A stretch of 64,000 nt of DNA from Pseudoalteromonas phenolica (lineage in GTDB: Bacteria; Pseudomonadota; Gammaproteobacteria; Enterobacterales; Alteromonadaceae), in the NCBI RefSeq assembly GCF_005876835.1, contig NZ_PPSW01000011.1, forward strand, positions 62,001 through 126,000, given 5' to 3'. The notes under the pieces were generated by a model. It was not told where the DNA came from. It saw only the letters and a program-made list of their open reading frames with translations, and ran no database searches. Position 1 is the stretch's first letter; each line of letters opens with the position of its first letter. The translations under genes were made by a program, and so were the position numbers. Below are positions 1 to 9,528 of this stretch, in pieces.

Positions 1-47
1 AGATATGAACAAAATTAAAGCATTAATCAATTTATAGGGTGTGAATT

Positions 48-641
48 ATGAGTGAACAAGATAGACATCAACAGAGGCAACAAAAAGTAAAAGAGAAGGT
101 TGATGAAAAGGTTGCCGCTGCCAATATTGAAAAGGGCATTTTTCAGGTTATCACAGGTAATGGCAAAGGCAAATCAACGTCTGGTTTTGGGGTTGTGACG
201 CGTTGTGTCGGTCACGATCAAAATGCTGCGGTAGCGCAGTTTATTAAAGGCATGTGGGACTGCGGTGAGCGTAACTTACTTGAAAAAGTTGGCGTACCTT
301 TTGCGGTAATGAAAACTGGCTTTACATGGGAAACGCAAAACCGTGAAACAGATACGGCCGCAGCGGTTGAAACTTGGCAGCAAGCCAAAAAGTGGCTAGC
401 AGACGATAGCATAGATTTAGTGTTACTTGATGAGCTGACTTATATGGTGAGCTATGATTATTTAGACTTAGATGAAGTGATCAGCGCCATCGAGAATCGT
501 CCAAAGATGCAGTCTGTGATCGTGACAGGTCGTGGTGCACACCGTCGTTTAACTGAGCTTGCTGACACGGTGAGTGAAGTGCGAAACGTGAAGCATGCTT
601 TTGAATCCGGTGTTAAAGCACTAAAAGGATTCGATTACTGA
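48..641 (+). CDS. cobO: cob(I)yrinic acid a,c-diamide adenosyltransferase
   Basis: Corrinoid adenosyltransferase of the CobA/CobO/BtuR family, which transfers the 5'-deoxyadenosyl group of ATP to cob(I)alamin or its precursors in the cytoplasm. The 197-residue length is close to E. coli BtuR (196). A family-specific P-loop, ITGNGKGKST, sits at about residues 35-44, and LVLLDELTYMV follows at about 124-134. The charged, Gln-rich first 28 residues are typical of the family's flexible N-terminal arm. An upstream purine-rich GGGTG precedes the ATG. The stop overlaps the ATG of the next gene (TGATG), so it is probably translationally coupled to the BtuF-like protein, which fits corrinoid salvage. 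The symbol could equally be btuR. Confidence 0.93.
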   Translation: MSEQDRHQQRQQKVKEKVDEKVAAANIEKGIFQVITGNGKGKSTSGFGVVTRCVGHDQNAAVAQFIKGMWDCGERNLLEKVGVPFAVMKTGFTWETQNRETDTAAAVETWQQAKKWLADDSIDLVLLDELTYMVSYDYLDLDEVISAIENRPKMQSVIVTGRGAHRRLTELADTVSEVRNVKHAFESGVKALKGFDY

Positions 642-1525
642 TGTGGTTAAAAAGGACTTTATTGATCACCTTTTTGCTGCTTACAAGTCAATATGTAGCA
701 GCAAATCAATCACAAAATGCGTCACAACCAGATACTCAACATAAAGCAAAACGTATTGTGGCTTTAGCACCGCACATTGTTGAAAACTTATTTGCCATAG
801 GTGCAGGCGATAAAATTGTCGGCACCGTTGAATATGCAGATTATCCAGAGCAGGCGCTTGAGATCTCAAGAATTGGTGGCTATCACGGCATTCAACTTGA
901 GAAGTTATTAGCTTTAAAACCAGATTTGGTGATCGCTTGGCAAACAGGTAATAAAAAAGCCGATCTTGAAAAGCTCGAGCAGCTAGGTATTAAAGTGGTT
1001 TATAGCGAAACCAATGACCTAACTAAAGTATCTGAGCAACTGACAGAATTTGGTGAGCTAACAGGTCATCAAGTACAGGCCAAACAAGTGGCTAAAGAAT
1101 TTGATGTGCGTTTAGCCAAGTTGCAAAGCCAATATCAAGACGCAAAGTCGCTGGATGTTTTCTATCAACTCTGGCCTGAGCCTATGATGAGCGTGAATAA
1201 AAACACCATGATCCATCAGGTATTATCAATTTGCCAAGTGAATAATGTGTTTGCTCACAGTCGAGCTGATTACCCGCAAATTAGTATCGAAAATGTGCTT
1301 AAGTTTAAACCGCAAGTAATCGTATTACCTGAAGAGAAAACAAAGAAAGACGTGCAGCATACTAATTGGCAAAACTGGCCTCAGATCCCAGCTGTCGAAC
1401 ATCAGCAGTTTATTAGAGTCAATGCCGATCTATTACACCGTTTTAGTGTGCGAGCGCTCGATGGGGTTGCTGACTTATGTGATAAACTGTCGCAATCTCG
1501 CCGTTACTATCAAGAGCAATCATAA
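641..1525 (+). CDS. btuF: cobalamin-type ABC transporter periplasmic binding protein (BtuF-like)
   Basis: Periplasmic substrate-binding protein of the helical-backbone (TroA/BtuF) fold. Residues 1-21 form a signal peptide (basic start, hydrophobic core, YVAA-N cleavage region). The mature part opens with [19 protein letters not shown], the typical first strand-helix of BtuF/FecB-type proteins, and carries a second lobe from about residue 180. It overlaps cobO upstream and ung downstream by one base each. The neighbouring adenosyltransferase makes vitamin B12 the likely ligand rather than a siderophore. No BtuC/BtuD permease or ATPase is inside the window; they may lie upstream of base 1. Confidence 0.8.
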   Translation: MWLKRTLLITFLLLTSQYVAANQSQNASQPDTQHKAKRIVALAPHIVENLFAIGAGDKIVGTVEYADYPEQALEISRIGGYHGIQLEKLLALKPDLVIAWQTGNKKADLEKLEQLGIKVVYSETNDLTKVSEQLTEFGELTGHQVQAKQVAKEFDVRLAKLQSQYQDAKSLDVFYQLWPEPMMSVNKNTMIHQVLSICQVNNVFAHSRADYPQISIENVLKFKPQVIVLPEEKTKKDVQHTNWQNWPQIPAVEHQQFIRVNADLLHRFSVRALDGVADLCDKLSQSRRYYQEQS

Positions 1526-2184
1526 TGAAGACTTGGTCAGACTTTATCGCTGAACAAAGCCAGCAAACCTACCTTAAAGACACGCTAGAGTATGTCGCTC
1601 AAAAGCGCAGTGAAGGCGTGACGGTGTTTCCTCCTGAACAACAGGTATTTTCAGCATTCGATGCCACGCCATTTGAGCAGGTTAAAGTGGTCATTTTAGG
1701 CCAAGACCCTTATCACGGACCAGATCAAGCACATGGTTTATGTTTTTCTGTGTTACCGGGTATTAAACCGCCTCCGTCATTGGCAAATATGTATAAAGAG
1801 CTGGTGCAAGACATAGAAGGGTTTAGCACCCCTGATCATGGTTATTTAATGCCATGGGCAGAGCAAGGTGTCTTATTACTTAATACTGTATTGACGGTTG
1901 AACAAGGACAAGCACATTCGCACAAACATCTAGGTTGGGAAAAGTTCACTGATAAGGTGATTGACGAAATTAACCAACAAAGAGAAGGCGTGGTGTTTTT
2001 ACTATGGGGCGCCCATGCACAGAAGAAGGGCAAGAACATAGATAAAGTGCGTCATCATGTTTTACATGCACCACATCCATCCCCCTTGTCAGCTCACAGA
2101 GGTTTTTTTGGTTGTCAGCACTTTTCAAAGACAAACGACCTGCTAACCAGTTTGGGTAAAACACCTATAAACTGGCAAGTTTAA
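1525..2184 (+). CDS. ung: uracil-DNA glycosylase
   Basis: Family 1 uracil-DNA glycosylase, which excises uracil from DNA to start base excision repair. The water-activating motif GQDPYHG lies at residues 59-65 with catalytic Asp61, and the minor-groove/leaving-group loop [10 protein letters not shown] lies at about 187-196. Length 219 is normal (E. coli 229). The ATG overlaps the TAA of the BtuF-like gene (TAATG), suggesting co-transcription with the corrinoid genes, a purely positional link. A strong bidirectional terminator follows immediately. Confidence 0.97.
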   Translation: MKTWSDFIAEQSQQTYLKDTLEYVAQKRSEGVTVFPPEQQVFSAFDATPFEQVKVVILGQDPYHGPDQAHGLCFSVLPGIKPPPSLANMYKELVQDIEGFSTPDHGYLMPWAEQGVLLLNTVLTVEQGQAHSHKHLGWEKFTDKVIDEINQQREGVVFLLWGAHAQKKGKNIDKVRHHVLHAPHPSPLSAHRGFFGCQHFSKTNDLLTSLGKTPINWQV

Positions 2185-2201
2185 ACACACTTCCAAAAAC
2201 G

Positions 2202-2231
2202 AAAAATGGCTCCCTAGGGAGCCATTTTTTT
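2202..2231. terminator. bidirectional intrinsic terminator between ung and DUF3545 gene
   Basis: Perfect palindrome with arms AAAAATGGCTCC (2202-2213) and GGAGCCATTTTT (2218-2229) around CTAG. A-tract on one side and T-tract on the other let it serve both convergent genes. Confidence 0.9.
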
Positions 2232-2421
2232 AAATTAAATCTAGTTCTTCTAGATCTAAGTTGTCTGCAAAGTAATCGAGTTCTTGCAGCTCTTTGCGAA
2301 GACGTTGTTTTTCTTTATAGGCTTCAATTTCGCGCCACTTTCGTTTTTGTTTTTTTGAAGAGGTGCGTTTTGTTGTTTCAGGACTTTCTAATACTGCAAT
2401 GATATCGTCTAGGCTATCCAT
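2230..2421 (-). CDS. small DUF3545-family protein
   Basis: A 63-residue charged protein that resembles the DUF3545 family of Alteromonadales/Vibrionales, of unknown function. An acidic N-terminal stretch (DSLDDIIAVLE) is followed by a very basic Lys/Arg segment (SSKKQKRKWREIEAYKEKQRLRKEL) expected to be helical, then an acidic tail. No signal peptide, membrane segment or cysteine is present. The pattern would suit a nucleic-acid- or ribosome-associated helix, but that is only inference. It is monocistronic, converges on ung and shares its terminator. The ATG is preceded by a GGGAGAA ribosome-binding site (on the minus strand). Confidence 0.75.
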   Translation of the reverse strand: MDSLDDIIAVLESPETTKRTSSKKQKRKWREIEAYKEKQRLRKELQELDYFADNLDLEELDLI

Positions 2422-2479
2422 GATGTTCTCCCATTGATTATTGACCTCAAATGACGGTTTTACGTCAGCTCTGTATATT

Positions 2480-2511
2480 TGATATACGTTTCGAGCAACT
2501 TCGGTATATCA
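2480..2511. promoter_or_regulatory. 8-bp inverted repeat upstream of the DUF3545 gene
   Basis: TGATATAC (2480-2487) and GTATATCA (2504-2511) form a perfect inverted repeat with 16-base spacing, 59-90 bases upstream of the small gene's start. Two-turn spacing would suit a dimeric repressor, but the flanks are AT-rich and I cannot name a regulator. Confidence 0.25.
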
Positions 2512-2610
2512 TAACTCGCTTAAAAATAAAACAACTATGTGTTGCTTTTGTTACAGTAAGGTAACAGTTTGATGAAGATGAAACGCGGGGGGATCTGGCT
2601 TTTGAGCATA

Positions 2611-2636
2611 AAAAAACGCCGCATAATGCGGCGTTT
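2611..2636 (-). terminator. intrinsic terminator of transaldolase gene
   Basis: Arms AAACGCCGCA (2614-2623) and TGCGGCGTTT (2627-2636) with loop TAA. Read on the minus strand it ends in a run of seven or so U, directly downstream of tal. Confidence 0.9.
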
Positions 2637-2656
2637 ATATTCAATATGTTTATTAA

Positions 2657-3607
2657 TTATAGTGCTTTAAAACGCGCTTCTAGTGTTTCTTGCGCCTCAG
2701 CAAAAGCACGAATACCTTCAGCAAGCTTTTCAGTGGCCATCGCATCTTGGTTATGCTGCCAGCGGAATTGCGCTTCGGTTAATGGCACAGGCTTAGCTTG
2801 TACTTCATAGTCGTTTTCAAGTAAGTACGCTTGTGCGTCAGTCAGTTCACCAAGCTCTTCAAGCAGTGTAGGGCTAATTGTTAGCTTGTCACAACCCGTT
2901 AATGCAATGATTTCACCGGTATTTCTGAAACTTGCACCCATTACCACAGTGTTATAACCATGCTGCTTATAGAACGAGTATATGCTACGAACAGATTGCA
3001 CACCTGGGTCTTGCAGTGGATCAGTTGGTTTTTCTAAGCCGTTGGCAACGTGCCAGTCAAGAATACGACCTACAAACGGTGAGATTAGGAAAACATTGGC
3101 ATCTGCACATGCACGGGCTTGTGCACTGCTAAATAATAGCGTCAGGTTACACTTAATACCTTCTTTCTCTAACTGTTCAGCTGCTTTGATACCTTCCCAA
3201 GTTGATGCAATCTTGATTAAGATTTTGTCTTGGCTGATACCTTGCTCTTTGTACAGTGCAAGTAAGGTTTTTGCTTTAGCAATCGTCGCTTCTGTATCAA
3301 AAGATAAGCGCGCATCTACTTCAGTTGAGATGTAACCAGGTACAATATTGGCAATCTCTTTACCAATTAATACGGCAAAGTAATCACACGCTAATTCGAC
3401 TTGTTTGTCTGCGTCAGACTCGTTCGCTTTTGCGTAATCCCAAGCTTGCGTTAAATAGGCTTGATAGGCTGGCATCTCAGCTGCTTTTAAAAGCAGTGAA
3501 GGGTTAGTGGTTGCATCTTCTGGTTGATGCTTACGAATGGCTTCAATGTCGCCGGTATCGGCAACGATTGATGAATGCTGTTTTAGCCTATCTAGTGCTG
3601 ATGTCAT
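2657..3607 (-). CDS. tal: transaldolase
   Basis: Transaldolase of the non-oxidative pentose phosphate pathway, moving a dihydroxyacetone unit between sedoheptulose-7-phosphate and glyceraldehyde-3-phosphate. Length 316 matches E. coli TalB (317). The N-terminal [24 protein letters not shown] block contains the family DATTNPSL signature, and the Schiff-base lysine is Lys132 in [12 protein letters not shown], the same number as in TalB. Asp17 of VADTGD is the usual catalytic aspartate. It is expressed alone from its own terminator-flanked unit; its partner enzyme transketolase lies 11 kb away at 14915. Confidence 0.97.
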   Translation of the reverse strand: MTSALDRLKQHSSIVADTGDIEAIRKHQPEDATTNPSLLLKAAEMPAYQAYLTQAWDYAKANESDADKQVELACDYFAVLIGKEIANIVPGYISTEVDARLSFDTEATIAKAKTLLALYKEQGISQDKILIKIASTWEGIKAAEQLEKEGIKCNLTLLFSSAQARACADANVFLISPFVGRILDWHVANGLEKPTDPLQDPGVQSVRSIYSFYKQHGYNTVVMGASFRNTGEIIALTGCDKLTISPTLLEELGELTDAQAYLLENDYEVQAKPVPLTEAQFRWQHNQDAMATEKLAEGIRAFAEAQETLEARFKAL

Positions 3608-3853
3608 TATGTTTCCTCATTCCTCTTACAGCTTATGGGCAAACTCTACTTCTCCTATGTTGCAATAGCGTGAATGGCATGAATAGGTCAATTGTCCTTA
3701 TTTGACACTCACAAGTTGAGAATTAAAAAATATTCAAAGGAAGAAGAAGAGCACATATCCCGCATTACTTGCTACTTAACAATCTTCACTTGCAGTAACA
3801 AAGGGATAGTGTTGAAATTGACACTAATTAATTTTTAAGTCAATAGGTAAGCC

Positions 3854-4633
3854 ATGATCACAGTGATCTCTCCCGCGAAAAACTTAGATTACGATACGCC
3901 AGCGCATATCGACACTTTCACGCAGCCTGAGTTACTTGAACACTCAGAAGAGTTAATGACAGTGTGTCGTGAATTATCACCGCAGCAAATTGGCAGCTTG
4001 ATGAAAATTAGTGATAAGCTTTCGGGGTTAAATGCAGCACGCTTTAGCGAGTGGGCACAGCCTTTCTCACCTGATAATGCGAAACAGGCGGTACTGGCAT
4101 TTAACGGTGATGTGTACACTGGCTTAGACGCTGCCTCATTAGATGAAGGCACACTAAGCTACGCGCAATCTCATTTACGCATTCTTTCAGGTTTATATGG
4201 CGTACTAAAGCCACTAGATCTGATGCAGGCTTACCGTTTAGAAATGGGCACTAAGCTTGAAAATACTCGTGGCAAGAACCTCTATGAGTTTTGGGGCACA
4301 GTGATCGCTGAAAAAATCAATGAGGCGTTAGCGGCTGAAGGTACGACGCAATTAGTGAACCTTGCTTCTAACGAGTATTTTAAAGCTGTTAATAAAAAAG
4401 CGCTTAAAGCAGATATCATCACCCCTGTATTTAAAGACTGCAAAAATGGTCAATATAAGGTGATCAGCTTCTATGCGAAGAAAGCCCGCGGCATGATGGC
4501 GCGCTACATTATGGAAAACCAAGTGACATCGCTTGAAGCGTTAAAAGTATTTGACGTTGCGGGTTACTATTTTAGTGCAGAAGCAACTCAAAAAGAAAAT
4601 GAGCCGGTTTTCTTACGCGCTGAACAAAACTAA
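3854..4633 (+). CDS. yaaA: peroxide stress protein YaaA (UPF0246)
   Basis: YaaA/DUF328 protein; in E. coli it lowers intracellular free iron and limits damage during hydrogen peroxide stress. It starts with the family signature [16 protein letters not shown], and carries [16 protein letters not shown] and RGMMARYI blocks (about residues 169-180 and 214-221). Length 259 equals the usual 258. No operon partner; the ~247-base gap upstream is AT-rich and contains divergent control sequences for tal and yaaA that I cannot resolve. In E. coli, yaaA also lies near talB and the thr operon, so the linkage is partly conserved. Confidence 0.92.
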   Translation: MITVISPAKNLDYDTPAHIDTFTQPELLEHSEELMTVCRELSPQQIGSLMKISDKLSGLNAARFSEWAQPFSPDNAKQAVLAFNGDVYTGLDAASLDEGTLSYAQSHLRILSGLYGVLKPLDLMQAYRLEMGTKLENTRGKNLYEFWGTVIAEKINEALAAEGTTQLVNLASNEYFKAVNKKALKADIITPVFKDCKNGQYKVISFYAKKARGMMARYIMENQVTSLEALKVFDVAGYYFSAEATQKENEPVFLRAEQN

Positions 4634-4729
4634 CTTAAAACTCATAATGCACTGAGCTGTGCGGGCTTCACGCTGCTCGCACTATTATCCTTTTTTACAG
4701 ACCCACCTTTTACACAATGTAGAGCAATA

Positions 4730-5899
4730 ATGAATAGAAACGTCCTTTTCTTGGCTATTTGTCAGGGCTTAATGACCACAGGTAATATCTTATTAGTGAC
4801 GATTTCTGCGCTTGTGGGTCAAGCATTAAGCCCATCGAGTGCACTCACAACTTTACCGGTCGCAACACAAATGCTGGGATTATTACTGACAACGGTTCCT
4901 GCCTCATTACTCATGGCGAAAATAGGCCGTAAAAAAGGCTTTAGTTTGGGAAACCTAATCGGTATCAGCGGTACAGTTTTAGGGTTTTATTCATTATTGA
5001 ATAGTCAGTTTTGGCTATTTTCATTCGCCACTTTCTTAATCGGCGTTGGTATTGGCTTCGCAACTCTGTATCGTTTTGCTGCCATTGAAGCGAGTGACAA
5101 CCCTGCCACTGCGATTTCAGCGGTAATGGCAAGTGGTGTCGTGGCGGCTGTATTAGGCCCCAATTTAGCGGTTTGGGTGAATAACCATTACCCTGAAATT
5201 AATTATGCCAATGCTTTTGTTGCCTTGATGGTGCTTTATATTTTGGCTTTGTGTTTACTACAGCTTGTGAAGTTTAATGAACTCAGCCAAGCAAGCTCAG
5301 ATAAACCACAACGGCCTTTATCTGAGATTATGACCCAGCCTAAGTTTTTGCTCGCCGTGCTGATTGCGATGATCAGCTACACCACAATGAACTTGCTGAT
5401 GACCGCCACACCTTTGGCGATGCATCGCCATGGTTATGATCTTGCTGAGTCAGCGCTTGTGATTGAATGGCATGTTTTGGGAATGTTTGTACCTTCATTT
5501 TTTACTGGCAAGCTGATTAATCGCTTTGGTCAGAGCAACATCATGCAAGCTGGTGTAGTTATTGTATTGCTATGTTGTTTGGTGAATTTAATGGGCCTGA
5601 GTCACTGGCACTTCTTAGTCGCCTTGTGTTTATTAGGGGTTGGTTGGAACTTTATGTTTATTGCCGCTACACAAATGGTCAGCGAGAGCTATTTGCCTCA
5701 TGAGCGGGCTAAGTCACAAGCCAGTAATGAATTCCTCGTTTTTAGTATGGTGACGGTTTCTTCATTGGGCGCAGGCTGGCTTGAAGCTGAAATAGGCTGG
5801 CAGTTATTAAATATGCTGACTATCCCTGTGATGCTTTTGGCTGCGGGTATTATCTGGCGATTAAAGCCCAAACTTATAACAACACAAAGCGCAGTATAA
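4730..5899 (+). CDS. major facilitator superfamily transporter
   Basis: A 389-residue inner-membrane protein with about 12 hydrophobic segments and the MFS pattern of two six-helix halves separated by a polar loop at about 185-200. The loop between helices 2 and 3 has AKIGRKKGFSLG (about 64-75), a match to the MFS motif A (GxxxDRxGRRR). No substrate can be named; drug/metabolite efflux of the YfmO/NarK-like kind is possible. It starts about 97 bases after yaaA with no clear terminator between, so read-through is possible. Its stop is only 3 bases from the stop of the convergent gene. Confidence 0.85.
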   Translation: MNRNVLFLAICQGLMTTGNILLVTISALVGQALSPSSALTTLPVATQMLGLLLTTVPASLLMAKIGRKKGFSLGNLIGISGTVLGFYSLLNSQFWLFSFATFLIGVGIGFATLYRFAAIEASDNPATAISAVMASGVVAAVLGPNLAVWVNNHYPEINYANAFVALMVLYILALCLLQLVKFNELSQASSDKPQRPLSEIMTQPKFLLAVLIAMISYTTMNLLMTATPLAMHRHGYDLAESALVIEWHVLGMFVPSFFTGKLINRFGQSNIMQAGVVIVLLCCLVNLMGLSHWHFLVALCLLGVGWNFMFIAATQMVSESYLPHERAKSQASNEFLVFSMVTVSSLGAGWLEAEIGWQLLNMLTIPVMLLAAGIIWRLKPKLITTQSAV

Positions 5900-5902
5900 A
5901 CT

Positions 5903-6688
5903 TTATAGCGAAATTGCATCTGGCAATTTAAAAAATCCAGTCACAATGCTATCGCGTTGCTGTAAGTCTTTCGCTTTAATATTATATTGCTCTATAAACT
6001 GCTCTGGCGACCCTGTTTTTTGTAATAGCGGTTCAGTGTCGCATACCGCCAAGGCACGCCATTTATTTATGACATGCTCGGGGCATGAAGGCAGTACAGA
6101 CAGTATATGTTTACTCTCATTAAATTCACTATTCATAGTGAGCTCCAACATTTCATTGGTTGCAGCCCCAAACCAGCAACTGTTATTTTCGGCAATACAT
6201 ACAATCGGGAAGTAAGGCGCAAGCGCTGGAAAAACATCATTTCTGTAGAGTGTCACTTGCCAATACCTTTTCGCAATAGTACAGAACTGTTCGAAGCTGG
6301 TGATGGCAGAGAAGCCTGAATTAGCAACTGGTGTTATCTCAACCCTAGGTTTATTAGGGTTAACGGTATCGTTAGCAACATCAATATATAGATCATCGAC
6401 TATCATGGCGTTTTGAAAGTATTCGTCTCTTAGGGAGCCCCACACTTGTTTAATTTCATGACCAGCTTGTAGCTTTGTAATTAGCGGTGATAAAGCTTGA
6501 TGTGGATTTGAGGCCAGTTTTTCTTTTAAAAGCTCAAATACGGCATTACGAATTTCTTTACAGCGCCCAAGTGGGTAAGGTTTGCCTGAAAAGTGTGGAT
6601 AATCTTTTATCAGATCAATGTCGGCCTTAATGCGAAGGTGTGCTAAATACTCTGTTAACTCAGTATGTTGTTGTTCAGTTAAGGTCAT
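5903..6688 (-). CDS. conserved-looking protein of unknown function
   Basis: A 261-residue soluble protein that I do not recognise. It has no signal peptide or membrane span. The N-terminal third is helical and charged, with IRNAVFELLKEKL at about 45-57. The middle carries GSLRDEYFQNAMIVDDLYIDVANDTVNP (about 84-110), reminiscent of a structured alpha/beta core, and four cysteines are dispersed (about 43, 165, 172 and later). It is transcribed downstream of srmB but separated from it by a strong terminator, so it presumably has its own promoter in the short gap after 6688 or depends on read-through. It converges on the MFS gene with only 3 bases between stops and no terminator. Confidence 0.7.
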   Translation of the reverse strand: MTLTEQQHTELTEYLAHLRIKADIDLIKDYPHFSGKPYPLGRCKEIRNAVFELLKEKLASNPHQALSPLITKLQAGHEIKQVWGSLRDEYFQNAMIVDDLYIDVANDTVNPNKPRVEITPVANSGFSAITSFEQFCTIAKRYWQVTLYRNDVFPALAPYFPIVCIAENNSCWFGAATNEMLELTMNSEFNESKHILSVLPSCPEHVINKWRALAVCDTEPLLQKTGSPEQFIEQYNIKAKDLQQRDSIVTGFFKLPDAISL

Positions 6689-6711
6689 AACAATATCCTT
6701 ATTAGAAATTA

Positions 6712-6737
6712 AAAAGGGTCCATTTTTGGACCCTTTT
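6712..6737 (-). terminator. intrinsic terminator after srmB
   Basis: Arms AAAAGGGTCCA (6712-6722) and TGGACCCTTTT (6727-6737) around TTTT. It lies between srmB and the unknown minus-strand gene. Confidence 0.88.
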
Positions 6738-6757
6738 ACTATAAGCTAATTATGACG

Positions 6758-7990
6758 TTACTTCTTCTTTTTAACTTTGGCTTTTGCCTTTTTCTTGGCT
6801 TTTATTTTTGCCGGATCTTTTTTCTTCTTAGGCAACTTCGCTGGTTTGTTCTTCGGCTCTAATCCTTTAATAACACGTGATTTTAGTTGTTGTTCGGTAT
6901 AGCGCTGAACCTTGCCCAAAATTGCCATATCATGGGCTTCAACTAAAGAGATTGCCGTGCCTTTTTTACCTGCGCGACCTGTACGGCCGATACGGTGTAC
7001 GTAAATGTCTGCTGTGCGCGGCATATCGAAGTTAAATACATGGGTTATGTCTTGAACATCAATACCACGCGCGGCAACGTCAGTCGCTACTAGAATACGT
7101 GTACGGCCCGCTTGGAAGTTGGCCATGGCTGTCATACGCTTGTCTTGCGGCATTTCACCACGTAACCAAGTGGTTTTAATATCGTGAGAGTAAAGCTCAC
7201 CAACTAGCTTTTCTAGTCGTTCACGCGTTTTGACGAAGACAATCGCTTTTTGCACTTCTTCTTCGTTCTTAAGTAATTCAACAAGTAGTTTTAGCTTGTG
7301 ATTATAGTCATCAGCTAGGTGCACCCATTGATGAATTTTGCCTTTCTCTTTGCGTGATGGCTCTGCTTCAAGTAAGGCTGGATCATTAAGAATGCGATCT
7401 GCGAATAACTCAACACTGTCGCCTTCAAGTGTGGCTGAGAATAAGAAACACTGACGGCGATTTTTTGCTTCATCACAAATACGTAGCATTTCTTTTTTGA
7501 AACCCATGTCTAGCATTCGGTCGGCTTCATCAAGAATAAGTAGTTCTACGTTTTCTGCGTGGAAATTTTCAGTTTCAAGATATTCCATTAAGCGACCCGG
7601 TGTCGCGATTAAGATATCGTTGTTCTTTTCGAAAATTTCTTTGTGGCTGCCGTAGTTAATACCACCGGTTACGACACCAATTTTAAGGTGAGTATTTGCC
7701 GCAAGTAACTGACATTGTTCGTGTACTTGGTAAGCAAGTTCACGGGTAGGCGTCATAATTAATACACGTGCAAAGCCCGGATCGCGACGAGGGAAGTCTA
7801 ATAAGTATTGGATTGCAGGAATTAAAAACGCAGCTGTTTTACCCGTACCTGTTGGCGCTGAGGCAAGAATGTCTCGACCCATCAAACCTTCAGGAATAGA
7901 AAGTTGTTGAATGCTGGTGGCGGTTTTGAATCCCATTTTATCAATAGCTGAGAGGACTTTACCGTCTAGATCAAATTCAGAAAATTGCAT
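6758..7990 (-). CDS. srmB: DEAD-box ATP-dependent RNA helicase SrmB
   Basis: DEAD-box helicase of the SrmB type, an ATPase that remodels RNA during early 50S ribosome assembly. Motifs in order: Q motif TSIQQLSIP (about 25-33), Walker A APTGTGKT (45-52), PTRELA, TPGRLME, DEAD box within LILDEADRMLDMGF, SAT in FLFSATLEG, and the helicase C-terminal IVFVKTRERLE, TDVAARGIDV and HRIGRTGRAGKKG. The last ~45 residues are almost all Lys/Pro/Ala, a basic RNA-binding tail. Length 410 versus 444 in E. coli. SrmB is favoured over RhlE or DbpA because of MQFSEFDLD at the start and the divergent trmN6 (yfiC) neighbour, which is also next to srmB in E. coli. Confidence 0.92.
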   Translation of the reverse strand: MQFSEFDLDGKVLSAIDKMGFKTATSIQQLSIPEGLMGRDILASAPTGTGKTAAFLIPAIQYLLDFPRRDPGFARVLIMTPTRELAYQVHEQCQLLAANTHLKIGVVTGGINYGSHKEIFEKNNDILIATPGRLMEYLETENFHAENVELLILDEADRMLDMGFKKEMLRICDEAKNRRQCFLFSATLEGDSVELFADRILNDPALLEAEPSRKEKGKIHQWVHLADDYNHKLKLLVELLKNEEEVQKAIVFVKTRERLEKLVGELYSHDIKTTWLRGEMPQDKRMTAMANFQAGRTRILVATDVAARGIDVQDITHVFNFDMPRTADIYVHRIGRTGRAGKKGTAISLVEAHDMAILGKVQRYTEQQLKSRVIKGLEPKNKPAKLPKKKKDPAKIKAKKKAKAKVKKKK

Positions 7991-8058
7991 AGTGCATCAT
8001 AAATAAAGGACAATGTGCTCAATTATACGCGTGATAGTGAATTTGGAAAAGCGAGATT

Positions 8059-8769
8059 ATGGCAGGCTTTGCGTTTAAGCAGTTTTGTATTGAGCAAGAG
8101 AACACCGCAATGAAGGTCTCAACCGATGGAATTTTGCTTGGTGCTTGGGTGAATTTGTCCGGGGTAAAAAGCTTGCTAGATGTCGGTGCAGGCACTGGGC
8201 TATTGTCTTTGATGTGCAAGCAACGTGCTGAACGTTTAGCTGTGACAGCCGTTGAGATTGAATCTGGTGCGTTTCAAGATGCGCATTTGAATATCCAAAA
8301 TAGCCCATGGCAGGATGGTATTATTTTACATCAATCTGCTATTCAAGATTTTCAGAGCGATATTCAATTCGACTTGGTGATCAGCAACCCACCATATTTT
8401 AACGATAGCTTAAAAGGTCCATCGGCAGCCCGAAATTTAGCGCGCCATACAGATTCATTGAGCTTCAGTGCGTTACTGAATGAGTTTAAGCGCTTATCTC
8501 ATTCTAAAAGTCGCTTAGCAGTAGTGCTACCTTACAAAGAAGGATTAGAGTTTATTGCGCTAGCGCAACCACAAGGTTTGCATATTGTGCGTAAATGCGA
8601 GGTGAAAACGACTGAGCGCAAGGCAGCCAGCCGTTTATTGCTCGAGTTTGAGTATGCTACAAATAGTGGTCTGATTGAGGCTGAGAATACGGTGTTATGT
8701 ATTCATGAAAACGGGCAATACAGCGAAGATTTTATTGCACTTTGTCGTGACTTTTACCTAAAAATGTAA
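8059..8769 (+). CDS. trmN6: tRNA1(Val) (adenine(37)-N6)-methyltransferase
   Basis: SAM-dependent methyltransferase that makes m6A37 in tRNA-Val (E. coli YfiC). The SAM-binding LLDVGAGTGLLSLMCKQRA is at about 34-52 and the N6-adenine catalytic tetrapeptide motif NPPYF at about 113-117. FKQFCIEQENTAMKVSTDG near the start is characteristic of this subfamily. 236 residues (E. coli 245). It diverges from srmB with a 68-base shared promoter region, the same arrangement as in Enterobacteria. Confidence 0.93.
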   Translation: MAGFAFKQFCIEQENTAMKVSTDGILLGAWVNLSGVKSLLDVGAGTGLLSLMCKQRAERLAVTAVEIESGAFQDAHLNIQNSPWQDGIILHQSAIQDFQSDIQFDLVISNPPYFNDSLKGPSAARNLARHTDSLSFSALLNEFKRLSHSKSRLAVVLPYKEGLEFIALAQPQGLHIVRKCEVKTTERKAASRLLLEFEYATNSGLIEAENTVLCIHENGQYSEDFIALCRDFYLKM

Positions 8770-8892
8770 AAGCGTTCCTTAATTGGGTAGTTTGCGCAAT
8801 TTTGATTTATATGCGCTAGAATACAAGGTTATATCCGGCTGTTTATATGTGCTGGATACCTTTTCTTTTTATAAATATTTCACGGGGTTTGT

Positions 8893-9456
8893 ATGTCAGA
8901 TAAGTGCTATATCACAGCACAGCAGTTGCTTGAGGATTCTTTTCGTTTAGCCGCGCAAGTTTATGATGATGGTTTCCGTCCTGACTTCATCATTGGTATA
9001 TGGCGAGGTGGCGCACCTATCGGTATCGCTGTGCAAGAATATTACGATTACAAAGGCATAGAAACAGATCACATTGCTGTGCGTACATCTTCTTACTATG
9101 GTATCGGCAAACAATCAAAAGAAATCAAAGTACATGGTCTTCATTACATCATCGAAAATGCCAATGCAGATGACTCACTATTAATTGTGGACGATGTATT
9201 TGATTCAGGCCGCAGTATTTTCGCGTTAAAAGAAAAGCTTTCTGAGCTAATGCGTTTAAACTTGCCTAAAGATATTCGCACAGCGTGCCCTTACTACAAG
9301 CCAAAAAATACTAAAGTACCTATGAAGCCTGATTATTTCATTCACGAATCAGATGAGTGGTTAGTATTCCCGCATGAATTATCAGGTTTAACACCAGATG
9401 AAATTGCGGAAGGTAAATCAGATTTAAGTAATATCAGCGAGTTATTTACTAAATAA
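8893..9456 (+). CDS. phosphoribosyltransferase (hypoxanthine/xanthine type)
   Basis: Type I phosphoribosyltransferase, 187 residues. The PRPP loop LLIVDDVFDSGRSIF lies at about residues 97-111 and the pyrophosphate loop region IGIWRGGAPIG at about 35-45, followed by a flexible loop rich in Tyr/Ser (VRTSSYYGIGKQSKEI). This combination is found in hypoxanthine/xanthine-guanine salvage enzymes, so purine salvage is likely, but the exact base is not visible. Monocistronic: a 124-base upstream gap and a strong bidirectional terminator downstream. Confidence 0.85.
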   Translation: MSDKCYITAQQLLEDSFRLAAQVYDDGFRPDFIIGIWRGGAPIGIAVQEYYDYKGIETDHIAVRTSSYYGIGKQSKEIKVHGLHYIIENANADDSLLIVDDVFDSGRSIFALKEKLSELMRLNLPKDIRTACPYYKPKNTKVPMKPDYFIHESDEWLVFPHELSGLTPDEIAEGKSDLSNISELFTK

Positions 9457-9475
9457 TATTGCAGATAATTATAAA

Positions 9476-9508
9476 AAAAACCGCATTGTGAAATGCGGTT
9501 TTTTATTT
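9476..9508. terminator. bidirectional intrinsic terminator
   Basis: Arms AAAAACCGCATT (9476-9487) and AATGCGGTTTTT (9492-9503) with loop GTGA, between the convergent phosphoribosyltransferase and SH3-protein genes. Confidence 0.92.
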
Positions 9509-9528
9509 TAAATATTTGATAAGTTGTA

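Noticed and set aside
2..37. Eleven open codons ending in TAG before cobO, possibly the tail of an upstream gene
   Set aside because: Too short to identify and the frame is open by chance often enough; not annotated.
3511..3705. Plus-strand frame overlapping the start of tal and its upstream region
   Set aside because: Antisense shadow of tal without ribosome site or recognisable protein features.
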